A stretch of DNA of 64,000 nucleotides from Saccharopolyspora phatthalungensis (GTDB lineage: Bacteria; Actinomycetota; Actinomycetes; Mycobacteriales; Pseudonocardiaceae), in assembly GCF_014203395.1 (NCBI RefSeq), contig NZ_JACHIW010000001.1:1736001-1800000 (forward strand), in the 5' to 3' direction. Shown piece by piece: positions 32,165 through 41,206 of the stretch. Position 1 is the stretch's first letter, and every line of letters begins with the position of its first letter. A model generated the notes under the pieces. It was not told the origin of the DNA and searched no databases. It saw only the letters and a list, made by a program, of their open reading frames with translations. A program made the position numbers and the translations under genes.

Positions 32165-33708
32165 GCAACGACAGCCTGCTGGAACGCGCGCGTGCGCTGC
32201 TGATCCGCACCCTGACCTTCTACCGGGACGACGCGCGCACCTCGACCTGGCTGCGCGGCCGGCTGGAACGGCTCGACCAACCGCTGCGCATCGCCGTGAG
32301 CGGACGGGTCAAATCGGGCAAGTCCACGCTGATCAACGCGCTGGTCGGCGAGGAGCTCGCGCCCACCGACGCCGAGGAACGCACCCAGGTCAACACCTTC
32401 TACCAGTACGGGCCGGAACCGAAGATCCTGGTGCACACCCCGCACGGCGCGGTGCAGAAGGTACCGGTGACCACATTGGACGCCGGGACCATCCGCGACC
32501 TGCAGCACTGGCGGCCAGACGAGGTGGCCCGGCTGGTGATCGAATCGCCGACGCCGGGCCTGCAGGCCATCACCCTGATCGAAACCCCCGGTGTCGCGTC
32601 CGCGGCGGTGCAAGAGACCGGGCGGTCCGCGCTCGCGCAGATCTTGTCCGAGGCCGACGCGGTGCTGTACCTGACGCGGTACCCGCGGCAGACCGATTTG
32701 CAGTTCCTGCAGTCGGTCAACGAATTGCAGACGGCCCGCTGCGTGCCGATCAACACGATCGTGGCGTTCTCCCGGGCAGACGAAACCGGCAGCGGCGGCC
32801 CGGAAGCGCTGCAAGCCGCCCAGCGGATCGCCGAGCGCTACCGCACCGATCCCACGCTGCAGTCCTTCGCGCAGCACCTCGTCCCGGTGGTCGGGCTGCT
32901 CGGGCAGGCCGTCGCGACGATGACCGACGAGGAGTTCACCGCGCTCGGCAACCTGGCGCGGCTGTCCCAAAACGAACAGGACGCGCTGATGCTTTCGGCG
33001 GACCGGTTCATCAACAGCGGGATGGAATCGACGCCGGGGCCCGTCCGGCAGCGGCTGCTCGAACGCTTCGGGCACTTCGGCATCGAGCGCGCGGTGGCGC
33101 TACTACGCAGCGGCGTGACGGAGCCGCAAGAGCTGCGTACGGCGTTGCTCGACGAAAGCGGCCTGGCCCTGCTGCAAGAGACGGTGCACCAGCAGTTCGT
33201 TGAGCGGCAGGACGCATTGCGGGCGCGATCGGCGTTGCTGGCCGTCGATATGGTGCTGCGCGCCAACCCCCGGCCTGGGGTGCAGCAGTTGCGAGGTGAG
33301 TTCGAGCGGCTACTGGCCAACGCGCACGACTGGAACGAATTGCGGCTGCTGTCGGCGCTGGATTCCGGGCAGGTCCGGTTCGCCCGTCCGCTCCAGGCGG
33401 AGGCGAAGCGGCTGCTGGGCGGGTTCGGCAACGCGCCGTATGCGCGGCTCGGCCGGGACGAGGCGACCCTGGAAGTGGACTTGGCCGACGAGGCTGCCGC
33501 CGCGCTGTCGCGCTGGCGGGAACAGTCGGTGAACCCGCTGCACGACCGGACTCACCGCGAAGCGGTCCGAACGATCCTGCGCAGCTGCGAACGCCTGATC
33601 GTGCACCAGGTCCACAGTGCACACCGACCGCAAACCGCCCAACACCAGCAGTATCCCCAAAGTCCCCACCCGGCCCAAGGCTCATCCGGCGCGCACGCTC
33701 GCGGTTGA
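32161..33708 (+). CDS. iniC: Dynamin-like GTPase, IniC-type partner
   Basis: 515 residues (M. tuberculosis IniC: 493). G1 GRVKSGKST (48-56); G3 reads ETPG (141-144) with Glu in place of the usual Asp; G4-like AFSRAD (202-207). These deviations suggest slow or altered GTP hydrolysis, as in many partner dynamins. Helical stalk follows; there is no clear membrane helix. The tail is Gln/Pro/His-rich (AQHQQYPQSPHPAQG). Probably works with the IniA-like protein encoded just before it. Confidence 0.85.
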   Translation: MSNDSLLERARALLIRTLTFYRDDARTSTWLRGRLERLDQPLRIAVSGRVKSGKSTLINALVGEELAPTDAEERTQVNTFYQYGPEPKILVHTPHGAVQKVPVTTLDAGTIRDLQHWRPDEVARLVIESPTPGLQAITLIETPGVASAAVQETGRSALAQILSEADAVLYLTRYPRQTDLQFLQSVNELQTARCVPINTIVAFSRADETGSGGPEALQAAQRIAERYRTDPTLQSFAQHLVPVVGLLGQAVATMTDEEFTALGNLARLSQNEQDALMLSADRFINSGMESTPGPVRQRLLERFGHFGIERAVALLRSGVTEPQELRTALLDESGLALLQETVHQQFVERQDALRARSALLAVDMVLRANPRPGVQQLRGEFERLLANAHDWNELRLLSALDSGQVRFARPLQAEAKRLLGGFGNAPYARLGRDEATLEVDLADEAAAALSRWREQSVNPLHDRTHREAVRTILRSCERLIVHQVHSAHRPQTAQHQQYPQSPHPAQGSSGAHARG

Positions 33709-33827
33709 CCCGCCGGATTCCGGCCGCGCCCTCGGCCTCGCACGCGACGCCGGAAGCCGGTGACGGCGGTTCGGCCGGAACTGGTCGGGCAAGGCGCGCT
33801 AAGCCAACGGCTTTTCGGCCAAGTGCA

Positions 33828-34718
33828 TCATTGAAGCGTGCAACGGCCCAAGGCATCAGCCATGATCTGGCAGTTGTCGGCGTAGCACTGGGCGATCATG
33901 CCCGTCGCGGCGTCCCGGTCGATCCGTTCGGCCCGCAGCTCCCGCACCGCGTCCCACCAGATGCTGCGCCCGATCGCGAAGCCGATGAACCCGGCCTCGG
34001 CCGCGTCGCGCAACCACCGGGCCACCGTCTCCTGGCTCGCGTTCTTGCCGAGGACGACGGCGTCGACCGAGTGATCCACGCCGGCCCGGCACCGCCGCAG
34101 CACCTCGGCGAACCGTTCGGCATCGGGCATGCCTTCGAGCTTCCAGTAGTCCACCCGGGCACCGGTCTCCTTGATGTGGTCGATCGCGGTCAGCGTCAGT
34201 CCGGGCAGCAGTTCGCTGTCGAATCGTCCGGTCGAGCCGGCCTCGCTCAACTGCGCTTCGGTCGGTGGGACGATGATCTCGACCAAGAACGGCAACCCGC
34301 TCTGCCGCACCCTGTCCGGTGTGGACTTCAGATCGAGCAGTTGCTTGCGCGCGAGGTCGTCTGCCGCCGCCGGGTTGTACCGGACCAGCACCTTGGGCAG
34401 GTGCGGGCGGTGCGCGGCCAGGAGTTCGCCGCTGACCGAGCGCGGTTCCTCCTCGTAGACAGACGGTTGGGATTTCTCCAGCGCCACCGATAACCTGAGC
34501 CCGGCGCCCTTGATCCGGCCTGGGCTTTCACCGCCTAGTTCCTCGTCGACGAGAACGGCGGCCGCCGCCGGATCCACGTCGTGCTCCGACACGGCCCGGA
34601 TCGCCCCGTCGACGATCAGTTCCTTGATCGCCACCAGCTCGTGGGTCTGCGTCCCGGTGAGGTCGGTCGTACCGAACACGGCCTGTTTCAGCCACAGCCG
34701 CTGGTCCATGGCCAGCAT
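33828..34718 (-). CDS. DUF2090/IolC-like aldolase, frameshifted at its start
   Basis: 296 residues starting at the in-frame ATG 34718 (MLAMDQRLWLKQAVFG). The fold is a TIM-barrel class I aldolase like the IolC C-terminal (DUF2090) domain and LacD. Seen: DYWKLEGMPD with the candidate Schiff-base Lys, VVLGKNASQETV, GFIGFAIGRSIWWDAV. The best ribosome site (GGAG, seven bases) serves an ATG at 34734 that overlaps the upstream stop (ATGA); but a run of six C at 34725-34730 shifts the frame. With five C the start would read MTPWYMLAMDQR. Either a real mutation or a sequencing error. Confidence 0.7.
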   Translation of the reverse strand: MLAMDQRLWLKQAVFGTTDLTGTQTHELVAIKELIVDGAIRAVSEHDVDPAAAAVLVDEELGGESPGRIKGAGLRLSVALEKSQPSVYEEEPRSVSGELLAAHRPHLPKVLVRYNPAAADDLARKQLLDLKSTPDRVRQSGLPFLVEIIVPPTEAQLSEAGSTGRFDSELLPGLTLTAIDHIKETGARVDYWKLEGMPDAERFAEVLRRCRAGVDHSVDAVVLGKNASQETVARWLRDAAEAGFIGFAIGRSIWWDAVRELRAERIDRDAATGMIAQCYADNCQIMADALGRCTLQ

Positions 34719-34730
34719 GTACCAGGGGGG

Positions 34731-35279
34731 TCATCGGGTATCTCCGTTCTTCGAGGAGTGAATCCGCACCAGCGGCTTGAGCTGATCACCGGAGCCGAAC
34801 ATCCGGTAGGTCTGTTCGAGGTCCGCGAAATCCGTTCGTACGCACAGCGTTCGCGCCAGGTCCTCGCCGATCGCGCGCAAGATCGTCCAGTTGGCCTCGA
34901 CCTCGTGCAGCGGGAAGTAGAACGAGCGCACCATCGTCATGTCCGTGCGACGCCAACGAGGTCCCATCGGGAACGACAGGTCCGACGCACCCTCGCCGAG
35001 CAGCAGCAGGACGCCACCGGGTTCGACCAGTTCCCAGGCGAGGCGACGGCCCGCCTCAGACCCGGTGGCCTCGACCACCAGCGGATGATCGTTTCGCGGC
35101 ACGTCCTCGGGCATCGGCTCGGCACCCAGTTCGGTTGCGGCGGCCAGGCGGGTCGCGGACAGATCGCTGGCCAGCAGGTACGGCACCGCGCGGGTGAGCC
35201 CGGCCACCTCGCTCAGCGACACCGTCGAGCACGTGCTCTCAGACCGCTCGTCGGCGACCGGGTCGAGGCTCACCATCAA
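34731..35279 (-). pseudogene. Zinc-type alcohol/sugar dehydrogenase, N-terminal half missing
   Basis: About 182 residues match only the coenzyme-binding half of medium-chain dehydrogenases: LLASDLSATRLAAATELGAE (strand binding NAD ribose), VVEATGSEAGRRLAWELV, VEPGGVLLLLGEG. The zinc-binding first half (GHE, CxxCxxC region) and the glycine-rich loop before LLASD are gone or scrambled. The stop overlaps the aldolase start. Confidence 0.65.
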
Positions 35280-35343
35280 TCCGGTCGATCCCTTTTGCGG
35301 TAGGCGTGCGGCATGCGCTCCGGCCTGCCAGGCGTCCGCGCGG

Positions 35344-35633
35344 TCCCGAGCCGGTGCCAGCCACGACGCGGCTCGCCGACGAGCTCAAGGTCAGCCGCAG
35401 CCCGGTCCGCGACGCGGTACTCCGGCTGACGCAGGAACGGCTGGCCAGGGATGAGCCGCGGCGTGGTGGTAGCCCGCGTCGGCCCGGCGGAACTGGCGAC
35501 GCTCTACGAGGTGCGCGAGGTGCTCGAAGGACTCGCCGCACGGCCGCCGTAGAGAACGCCGGCCGCCGGTTTGCACATTTCCCGGCTGCGGCTGGCCCTG
35601 CTGGAGTCGGCGGAGGAGGCGGCTCACCCGTGA
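35344..35633 (+). pseudogene. Broken GntR-family regulator
   Basis: Winged-helix sequence TTRLADELKVSRSPVRDAVL RLTQE in one frame continues as RGVVVARVGPAELATLYEVR EVLEGLAARPP in another, then a stop, and resumes as LRLALLESAEEAAHP in a third. The shift lies near 35458-35463. There is no intact start. It points away from the dehydrogenase remnant, as a regulator of that operon would. Confidence 0.7.
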
Positions 35634-35680
35634 GCGTTGGGGGTGTCATTGCGGTTGCGTGGTTTCGCGCAGCGACATGG

Positions 35681-35719
35681 GCGAAGGCCCTGGAAACCTG
35701 GGGCTCCTAGGGCCTTCGC
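35681..35719. terminator. Hairpin terminator downstream of katA
   Basis: 11-bp perfect stem GCGAAGGCCCT / AGGGCCTTCGC with a 17-base loop, 66 bases past the katA stop on the minus strand and also behind the broken GntR gene. No T run. Confidence 0.6.
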
Positions 35720-35785
35720 TCGTGGTGGTTGCCGCGGTCAGTGCCGACTGGGGACCGCTTTCCGTGGAAACGGCCGTCGCGGTGT

Positions 35786-37231
35786 TCAGCCGCGAACCTT
35801 GTCGGCGATCTTGTCGCCAGTGGCCTTGTCGACGCTGCGCCAGTAGTCCAGCGCCTTGTCCAGGACCGGCTTGCTCACGCCGCCGGAAAGGTGGCCGGCC
35901 ACGTTGTTGACGAACCGGGCCCGCTCCTCGTCGCTGAAGACGTTACGGACCATCGTCCCCGGCTGACCGAAGTCGTCGTCCTCGGAGTGCAGCCGGTACG
36001 CCGAGCGGATGACTTCCTGCTCGATGCCGGTCGCCGCCTCGTCGGTGCCGTCGGAGGCATCCGCGCGCGGGCCGCCGTAGGAGTTCGGCGCGTAGACCGG
36101 GTCCTGGCCCAAGCTGAACCGCATCTGGCCGTCCTTGGCGTAGCTGTTCACCGGCGCGATCGGACGGTTGACCGGCAGGTCCATGTAGTTGGTGCCGATC
36201 CGGTAGCGGTGCGCGTCCGGGTAGGAGAACAGCCGGCCCTGGAGCATCTTGTCCGGCGAGGCGCCGATGCCCGGCACCATGTTCGACGGCTCGAACGCGG
36301 CCTGCTCGATCTGCGCGAAGTAGTTCTCCGGGTTCCGGTTCAGCACGAACTTGCCGACCTTGATCAGCGGGTAGTCGCCGTGCGGCCACACCTTGGTCAG
36401 GTCGAACGGGTTGAACCGGTAGTCCGCGGCCTCCTCGAACGGCATGACCTGGACGTACAGCGTCCAGCTCGGGTGCTCGCCGTTCTTGATGGTGGTCCAC
36501 AGGTCGCGGATGTGGTGGTCGGCGTCCCCACCCGCCAGCTGGTCCGCCTCGGCCTGGGTCAGGAACGCGTGGCCCTGGTCGGTCTTGAAGTGGTACTTGA
36601 TCCAGAACTTCTCGCCCGCGCCGTTGACCCACAGGTAGGTGTGCGAACCGTAGAGGTTCATGTTGCGCCAGGTCTTCGGGATGCCGCGGTCACCCATCAG
36701 CCAGGTCACCTGGTGCGCCGACTCCGGGCACTGGGTCCAGAAGTCCCACTGCATGTCGTGGTCGCGCAGGTGGTTGTCGGCGCGGCGCTTCTGCGAGCGG
36801 ATGAAGTCCGGGAACTTGATCGCGTCGCGGATGAAGAACACCGGGGTGTTGTTGCCGACGAGGTCGTAGTTGCCCTCGGTGGTGTAGAACTTGATCGCGG
36901 TACCGCGCGGGTCCCGCCAGGTGTCCGGCGAACCCAGCTCACCGGCGACCGAGGAGAACCGGATCAGCGTCTCGGTCTTCGTGCCCGGCTGGAACACTGC
37001 GGCCTTGGTGTACTGGCTCACGTCGTCGGTGACCTCGAAGAAACCGAACGCGCCGCCGCCCTTGGCATGGACCACGCGCTCCGGCACCCGCTCGCGGTTG
37101 AACTGGGCGTTCTTCTCGATCAGGTAGTGGTCCTGCAGCAGAACGGGGCCGTTCGGTCCGGCGGTCAGCGAGTGGTCGTCGCTGGCGACGGGAATACCGG
37201 CGTTGGTCGTCGTGTGTCGTGCCGAGCTCAC
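35786..37231 (-). CDS. katA: Clade 3-type monofunctional catalase
   Basis: 481 residues, GTG with AGGAGG seven bases upstream. Decomposes hydrogen peroxide with heme. Catalytic His lies in [12 protein letters not shown], Asn in [18 protein letters not shown], and the proximal heme-ligand Tyr in [17 protein letters not shown]-type small-subunit size. The start overlaps the stop of the Fur-type regulator gene (GTGA), so both are translated from one message. Confidence 0.95.
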   Translation of the reverse strand: MSSARHTTTNAGIPVASDDHSLTAGPNGPVLLQDHYLIEKNAQFNRERVPERVVHAKGGGAFGFFEVTDDVSQYTKAAVFQPGTKTETLIRFSSVAGELGSPDTWRDPRGTAIKFYTTEGNYDLVGNNTPVFFIRDAIKFPDFIRSQKRRADNHLRDHDMQWDFWTQCPESAHQVTWLMGDRGIPKTWRNMNLYGSHTYLWVNGAGEKFWIKYHFKTDQGHAFLTQAEADQLAGGDADHHIRDLWTTIKNGEHPSWTLYVQVMPFEEAADYRFNPFDLTKVWPHGDYPLIKVGKFVLNRNPENYFAQIEQAAFEPSNMVPGIGASPDKMLQGRLFSYPDAHRYRIGTNYMDLPVNRPIAPVNSYAKDGQMRFSLGQDPVYAPNSYGGPRADASDGTDEAATGIEQEVIRSAYRLHSEDDDFGQPGTMVRNVFSDEERARFVNNVAGHLSGGVSKPVLDKALDYWRSVDKATGDKIADKVRG

Positions 37232-37728
37232 GATCGTCCCTCCTCGTGGTGGTCGCTGAGATCCTCCGGCTCGGTTGCCGAGGACCGACAATCCGGGCAG
37301 TACCCCCAGAACACGACTTCCGCTTCGTCCACCGCGTAGCCCGCCGTGCACGACGGGGTCAGGCACGGGGCGGCGCCGTGGACGCAGTCGACGTCCTCGG
37401 TCCGGCCGCACCCGCGGCACACCAGGTGATGGTGGTTGTCGGCGGTCCGCGTCTCGAACCGGGCCGGGTGCCCGGCCGGCTCGATCCGCCGCAACAGCCC
37501 GGCATTGCTGCACGCGTGGAGCACGTCATAGACGGCCTGCGTGGAAACCGAACCGAGCCGCCGACGCACCGCGGTCGCCACCTGGTCGGCGGTCGCGTGC
37601 GGATGGTCGGCCAGCCACCGCAGGACCGCGAGTCGTGGTTTGGTGACCCGCAGACCGGCAGCTCGTAGCCGCTCGCGCGGATCGCCCGCGCTGGCAGCGT
37701 GGTTGCCGTTGGTCGCGCTGAGGGTCAT
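37228..37728 (-). CDS. furA: Fur-family peroxide-sensing repressor
   Basis: 166 residues. Winged helix [20 protein letters not shown]; regulatory metal site [10 protein letters not shown]; structural zinc site from two CxxC pairs (CRGC, CPDC). FurA/CatR-type repressors sit just upstream of katG/katA in actinobacteria and are released by peroxide. Overlap with katA and the AT-rich inverted repeat upstream support self-regulation of the operon. Confidence 0.92.
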   Translation of the reverse strand: MTLSATNGNHAASAGDPRERLRAAGLRVTKPRLAVLRWLADHPHATADQVATAVRRRLGSVSTQAVYDVLHACSNAGLLRRIEPAGHPARFETRTADNHHHLVCRGCGRTEDVDCVHGAAPCLTPSCTAGYAVDEAEVVFWGYCPDCRSSATEPEDLSDHHEEGRS

Positions 37729-37756
37729 GGCGACGCCCAGTATGCCACGGTTAGAT

Positions 37757-37769
37757 TTGAATGAGTCAA
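37757..37769 (-). promoter_or_regulatory. Candidate Fur operator / furA-katA promoter
   Basis: On the minus strand TTGA CTCAT TCAA, then AATCTAACC: an AT-rich inverted repeat in a GC-rich context, 29 bases before the furA start. TTGACT can also act as a -35 box. Similar sites control furA in streptomycetes and mycobacteria. Confidence 0.6.
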
Positions 37770-37871
37770 GAAAACACCCGAGGGGGTGGTTACGAACCTC
37801 GTCCGGCCGATCGACGCTCGCCCCACCGCCTCACCGGGTTGCGCGGCCTCGGAACGGCGCAGGCATTGGGC

Positions 37872-39347
37872 TCAGAACTGCAGATCGCGCAGCGTGGCGT
37901 GCAGCCGATCGACCAGCGGTCGGCGGCGGGCCATCACCCGGGCCGCCGCCGGGTCCGGCGAGACCTTGCCGTCCGGGGTCACCAGCTCGGCGGCGCGTTC
38001 CAGGGAATCCAACTCGCCGAGCGCTCGCCACCCCAGCAGCACCGCGCCGAGCCCGGATCCGCCGCTGCCTTCGGCCAGCTCCAGGTCGAGGTCCAGCGCC
38101 GCCGCGATCGCGTCGGCCCACACCCGGCTCCGGAATCCACCGCCGGTGGCGCGCACCGCGCGCACCTCCGCCCCGGAATCCGTCACCGCATCGCGCACCA
38201 GCGCGAGTTGCTGTGCGACCCCCTCGACCACGGCGCGAGTCATCTCGGCGCGTCCGTGCGAGCGTCGCAGCCCCAGGAACGCACCCGTCAAACCTGGCGC
38301 CCACCACGGGGCCCGCTCGCCGAGCAGGTACGGCAGGGACATCAGCCCGTCCGCACCCGGCGGCACCGCTAACGCCTCGTCGAGCAGATCCGCGACGTCG
38401 ACCCCGAACGCCTCCGAGGCCCACTGGCCGACCACGGCACCGTTGCTCACGGCACCGCCGATCACCCAGAGCCCGTCGCCCATCGCGTAGCTGAACGTCC
38501 GGCATCGGTCGTCGACGCCTGGCCGATCACGGGTCACCCGCAGCGCCCCGCTGGTACCTAACGACAACGCGGCGACACCGGGACTGACCGCCCCCACGCC
38601 GAGGTTGGCCAACGGACCGTCGCCGCCACCGAGCACGACCGGCAGCCCCTCCGGCAACCTGGCAGCCTTGGCCACCTGCCGTTTCAGCGGCAAAGTGTCG
38701 GTCGGCGCATGGATCTCCGGCAACTGATCGGCCCCGACGCCGGCGACCTCCAGGGCGGGCTCGTGCCACCGCAGCGTCGCCATGCCCTGTAGGCCGCTGC
38801 CCGAGCTCAACGAATACTCGGTGACGAACCCGTCCACGAAGGCGGCCACGACGAAGTCCTTGAGCGCGCACCACCGCACCACGCCCTCGGTCAGGTCGCC
38901 GCGACTTTCGTTTAGCCAAGCCAACTTCACCATGACCGACTGGGTGTGGACCGGAGTCCCGGTGGCCCGGTGCAGGCCCGCGGCGGTGTCCCAGTCGGAT
39001 CGCAACCGCGCCGCGACCGCCGCCGCGCGGGTGTCGGCCCAGCTGAACGACGGGGTGGCCGGTTCACCGGCCGAGTCGAGGCCGACCAGGGTGTGCATCG
39101 AGGTGCTGAACGACAGCGCCGCGACCGGGTGGTCATGCTCGTCCGCCCAGGCCACGCATTCGGCCAGCGCCTCGATCGCCGCGTTGCGCACCTGGGAGGC
39201 GTCCTGCGTCGCCTCGCCGGGTTCATCGGTGCGCAGCGGGTATCCGCGCTCGGTCTGATGCAGCACGCGAGCATCGCTGCCCGCCGCGACGACCTTCGTC
39301 GCCGTGGTGCCGAGATCGATGCCGAGGATGACCGGGGCTTGACCCAT
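37872..39347 (-). CDS. FGGY-family carbohydrate kinase, gluconokinase-like
   Basis: 491 residues. N-terminal ATPase motif GIDLGTTATKVVAAG, then SFSTSMHTLVGLD and SWADTRA; C-terminal half with LGTSGALRVT, LPYLLGERAPWW and ATGGGFRS. SMHTLVGLD/ADTRA fits GntK-type gluconokinases better than xylulokinases. It phosphorylates the sugar acid in the cytoplasm for the pentose-phosphate route. Transcribed alone; no sugar transporter is adjacent. Confidence 0.85.
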   Translation of the reverse strand: MGQAPVILGIDLGTTATKVVAAGSDARVLHQTERGYPLRTDEPGEATQDASQVRNAAIEALAECVAWADEHDHPVAALSFSTSMHTLVGLDSAGEPATPSFSWADTRAAAVAARLRSDWDTAAGLHRATGTPVHTQSVMVKLAWLNESRGDLTEGVVRWCALKDFVVAAFVDGFVTEYSLSSGSGLQGMATLRWHEPALEVAGVGADQLPEIHAPTDTLPLKRQVAKAARLPEGLPVVLGGGDGPLANLGVGAVSPGVAALSLGTSGALRVTRDRPGVDDRCRTFSYAMGDGLWVIGGAVSNGAVVGQWASEAFGVDVADLLDEALAVPPGADGLMSLPYLLGERAPWWAPGLTGAFLGLRRSHGRAEMTRAVVEGVAQQLALVRDAVTDSGAEVRAVRATGGGFRSRVWADAIAAALDLDLELAEGSGGSGLGAVLLGWRALGELDSLERAAELVTPDGKVSPDPAAARVMARRRPLVDRLHATLRDLQF

Positions 39348-39410
39348 GCCCCAAACCTATCCGCCGGACACCGTGGCCTTACTCGTCCGTGCCGCGTTGG
39401 TACCGACCAC

Positions 39411-39977
39411 TCAACTGGGCGGGACGATGCGGGTGCCGAGTCGGTCCAGTTCGATCTTCAGATCGAAGGGCTCGTCGGTGAGGTAAGTCCCGGTTCCTTC
39501 GAACTCTATCTTGTAGGCGCGATCAACCAACCGATGAGCAGTCAACTCGAGCTTTGACCGAATGTCGAGGATCCAATAGAACGGAATCCCAGCGTCGGCA
39601 TATTCGTGTCGTTTCACGAGGTTGTCCATCCGGCGCGAACCGGGCGACAGGACCTCCACAGCAATGGCCACATCCTGCGCATGGAACTTCGATGGCCGCT
39701 CTTGGACCCTGTCCAGTCCAACGACGATCACGTCGGGAATTCGCAGAGTAGGCGGCCACTTCTCGGCCATGACCACCTCCGCCTCAGGAACCGCTGCCCA
39801 GCCAGCAGGCAGCCTTCGATCAAGCTCGCTCGTGAGTCGGGCTATCACGAACTGATGGAACGGAGCGGCTTTCGGGGTCACTTGGAGGACGCCTTCCTGG
39901 AGCTCGTAGCGCCGCGAGTTGTCCTCGGGGAGTTGATCGAACTCCGCCAGGGTCAACAGGTGGTCGGGCCAGGTCAT
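39411..39977 (-). CDS. Uma2/DUF820-family PD-(D/E)XK-like protein
   Basis: 188 residues from ATG 39977 (MTWPDHLLTLAEFDQLPED); GGAGG lies ten bases upstream, and GTG 39980 or ATG 39986 are alternatives. Nuclease-like core: YELQEGVLQVTP, then LRIPDVIVVG (Asp), AIAVEVLSPGSR (Glu with following core), KRHEYADAGIPFYWILD (Lys). The family is abundant in actinobacteria and cyanobacteria; nuclease activity in vivo and role are unproven. No toxin-antitoxin partner is visible beside it. Confidence 0.82.
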   Translation of the reverse strand: MTWPDHLLTLAEFDQLPEDNSRRYELQEGVLQVTPKAAPFHQFVIARLTSELDRRLPAGWAAVPEAEVVMAEKWPPTLRIPDVIVVGLDRVQERPSKFHAQDVAIAVEVLSPGSRRMDNLVKRHEYADAGIPFYWILDIRSKLELTAHRLVDRAYKIEFEGTGTYLTDEPFDLKIELDRLGTRIVPPS

Positions 39978-40088
39978 CACGGACATGCCTCCACTATCGG
40001 CCGAATCGAACGGGCATTTGAGCCTTCGGTTGATCAAACACGCGTTCGAGTGAAACGGGCGCCGCTCCGCCTCCATGAGCAACAATAA

Positions 40089-40124
40089 GGGCGCCTCCCC
40101 CCTGTGGCCAGGAGGAAGGCGCCC
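40089..40124 (-). terminator. Intrinsic terminator of the lysC-asd operon
   Basis: GGGCGCCT (40089-40096) pairs with AGGCGCCC (40117-40124), with further CC/GG pairing inside. On the minus strand TTATTGTTG follows, 15 bases after the asd stop. Confidence 0.8.
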
Positions 40125-40138
40125 CGTCGGACCTCAGG

Positions 40139-41206
40139 TCACTTGGCGAGAGTTTCGGCGATCTCGTAGGTGTTCAGCGCCGCGCCCTTGCGGAGGTTGT
40201 CGCCGCAGACGAAGAAGTCCAGCGTGTTCGGGAAATCCAGCGCCTGCCGGACCCGGCCCACGTAGGTCGGGTCGGTACCGACCACCCCCGCCGGGGTCGG
40301 GAACACGCCCTTGTCGTGGTCGTCCCGCAGCACGACCGTCGGCTGCGCCTCGAACACCCGGTGCGCCTGCTCGACGGTCACCTCGCGCTCGAAGGTGGCG
40401 TGCACCGCCAGCGCGTGCGTCGTCACCACCGGCACCCGCACGCAGGTCGCGGACACCCTCAGATCCGGGATGCCGAGGATCTTGCGGGACTCGTTGCGGA
40501 CCTTCAGCTCCTCCGAGGTCCAGCCGTCGTCCTTGCGCGAACCGGCCCACGGCACGACGTTGAGCGCCAGCGGCGCCTTGAACGGCGTCTCCTCCGGCAG
40601 CCCGGCGGCCGCCAGCGCCTCGGCGACGTCACCGGCTCGCGAGCCGACGCCCTTGCCCGCCACCGCGGCGATCTCCGCCTGCAGCCGGTCAATGCCTTCC
40701 TGCCCGGCGCCGGAAGCCGCCTGGTAGGACGAAACCACCAGTTCGCGAAGGCCGAAATCGTGGTGCAGCGCGCCCAGTGCCGCCATCATCGACAGCGTCG
40801 TGCAGTTGGGGTTCGCGATGATCCCCTTGGGCCGCTCGTGCACCTTGTCCGCGTTGACCTCCGGCACCACCAGCGGCACCTCGGGGTCCATCCGGAACGC
40901 ACCCGAGTTGTCCACGGCGATCGCGCCACGCTCGGCGGCCACCGGCGCCCACTGCGCGGAGATCTCGTCCGGCACGTCGAACAGCGCGATGTCCACGCCG
41001 TCGAACGCCTCCGGCGCCAGCTCCACGACGGTGCGCTCCTGGCCGCGAACGGTGATCTTCTTGCCCGCGGACCGGGCCGAAGCGATCAGCCGGATCTCGC
41101 CCCACGGCACCGATTCGCGGTGGTTGATGATGTCGATCATGACGGTGCCGACCGCGCCGGTGGCACCCACGATTGCCAGCGTCGGCGCCTTCTTCTCTTG
41201 GGCCAT
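40139..41206 (-). CDS. asd: Aspartate-semialdehyde dehydrogenase
   Basis: 355 residues. Reduces aspartyl phosphate to the semialdehyde for lysine, diaminopimelate, threonine and methionine. NADP-binding [10 protein letters not shown] at residues 14-23; the active-site Cys lies in NPNCTTLSM (about 134); substrate-binding Arg/His regions [12 protein letters not shown] and WTSEELKV are present. Its ATG shares one base with the aspartokinase stop (TGATG). Gene order lysC-asd is as in mycobacteria and corynebacteria. Confidence 0.96.
   Translation of the reverse strand: MAQEKKAPTLAIVGATGAVGTVMIDIINHRESVPWGEIRLIASARSAGKKITVRGQERTVVELAPEAFDGVDIALFDVPDEISAQWAPVAAERGAIAVDNSGAFRMDPEVPLVVPEVNADKVHERPKGIIANPNCTTLSMMAALGALHHDFGLRELVVSSYQAASGAGQEGIDRLQAEIAAVAGKGVGSRAGDVAEALAAAGLPEETPFKAPLALNVVPWAGSRKDDGWTSEELKVRNESRKILGIPDLRVSATCVRVPVVTTHALAVHATFEREVTVEQAHRVFEAQPTVVLRDDHDKGVFPTPAGVVGTDPTYVGRVRQALDFPNTLDFFVCGDNLRKGAALNTYEIAETLAK

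Noticed and set aside
39411..39977. Restriction-modification or defence island around the Uma2-family gene
   Set aside because: No methyltransferase, helicase or toxin-antitoxin gene lies nearby; flanking genes are a kinase and the lysC-asd operon.
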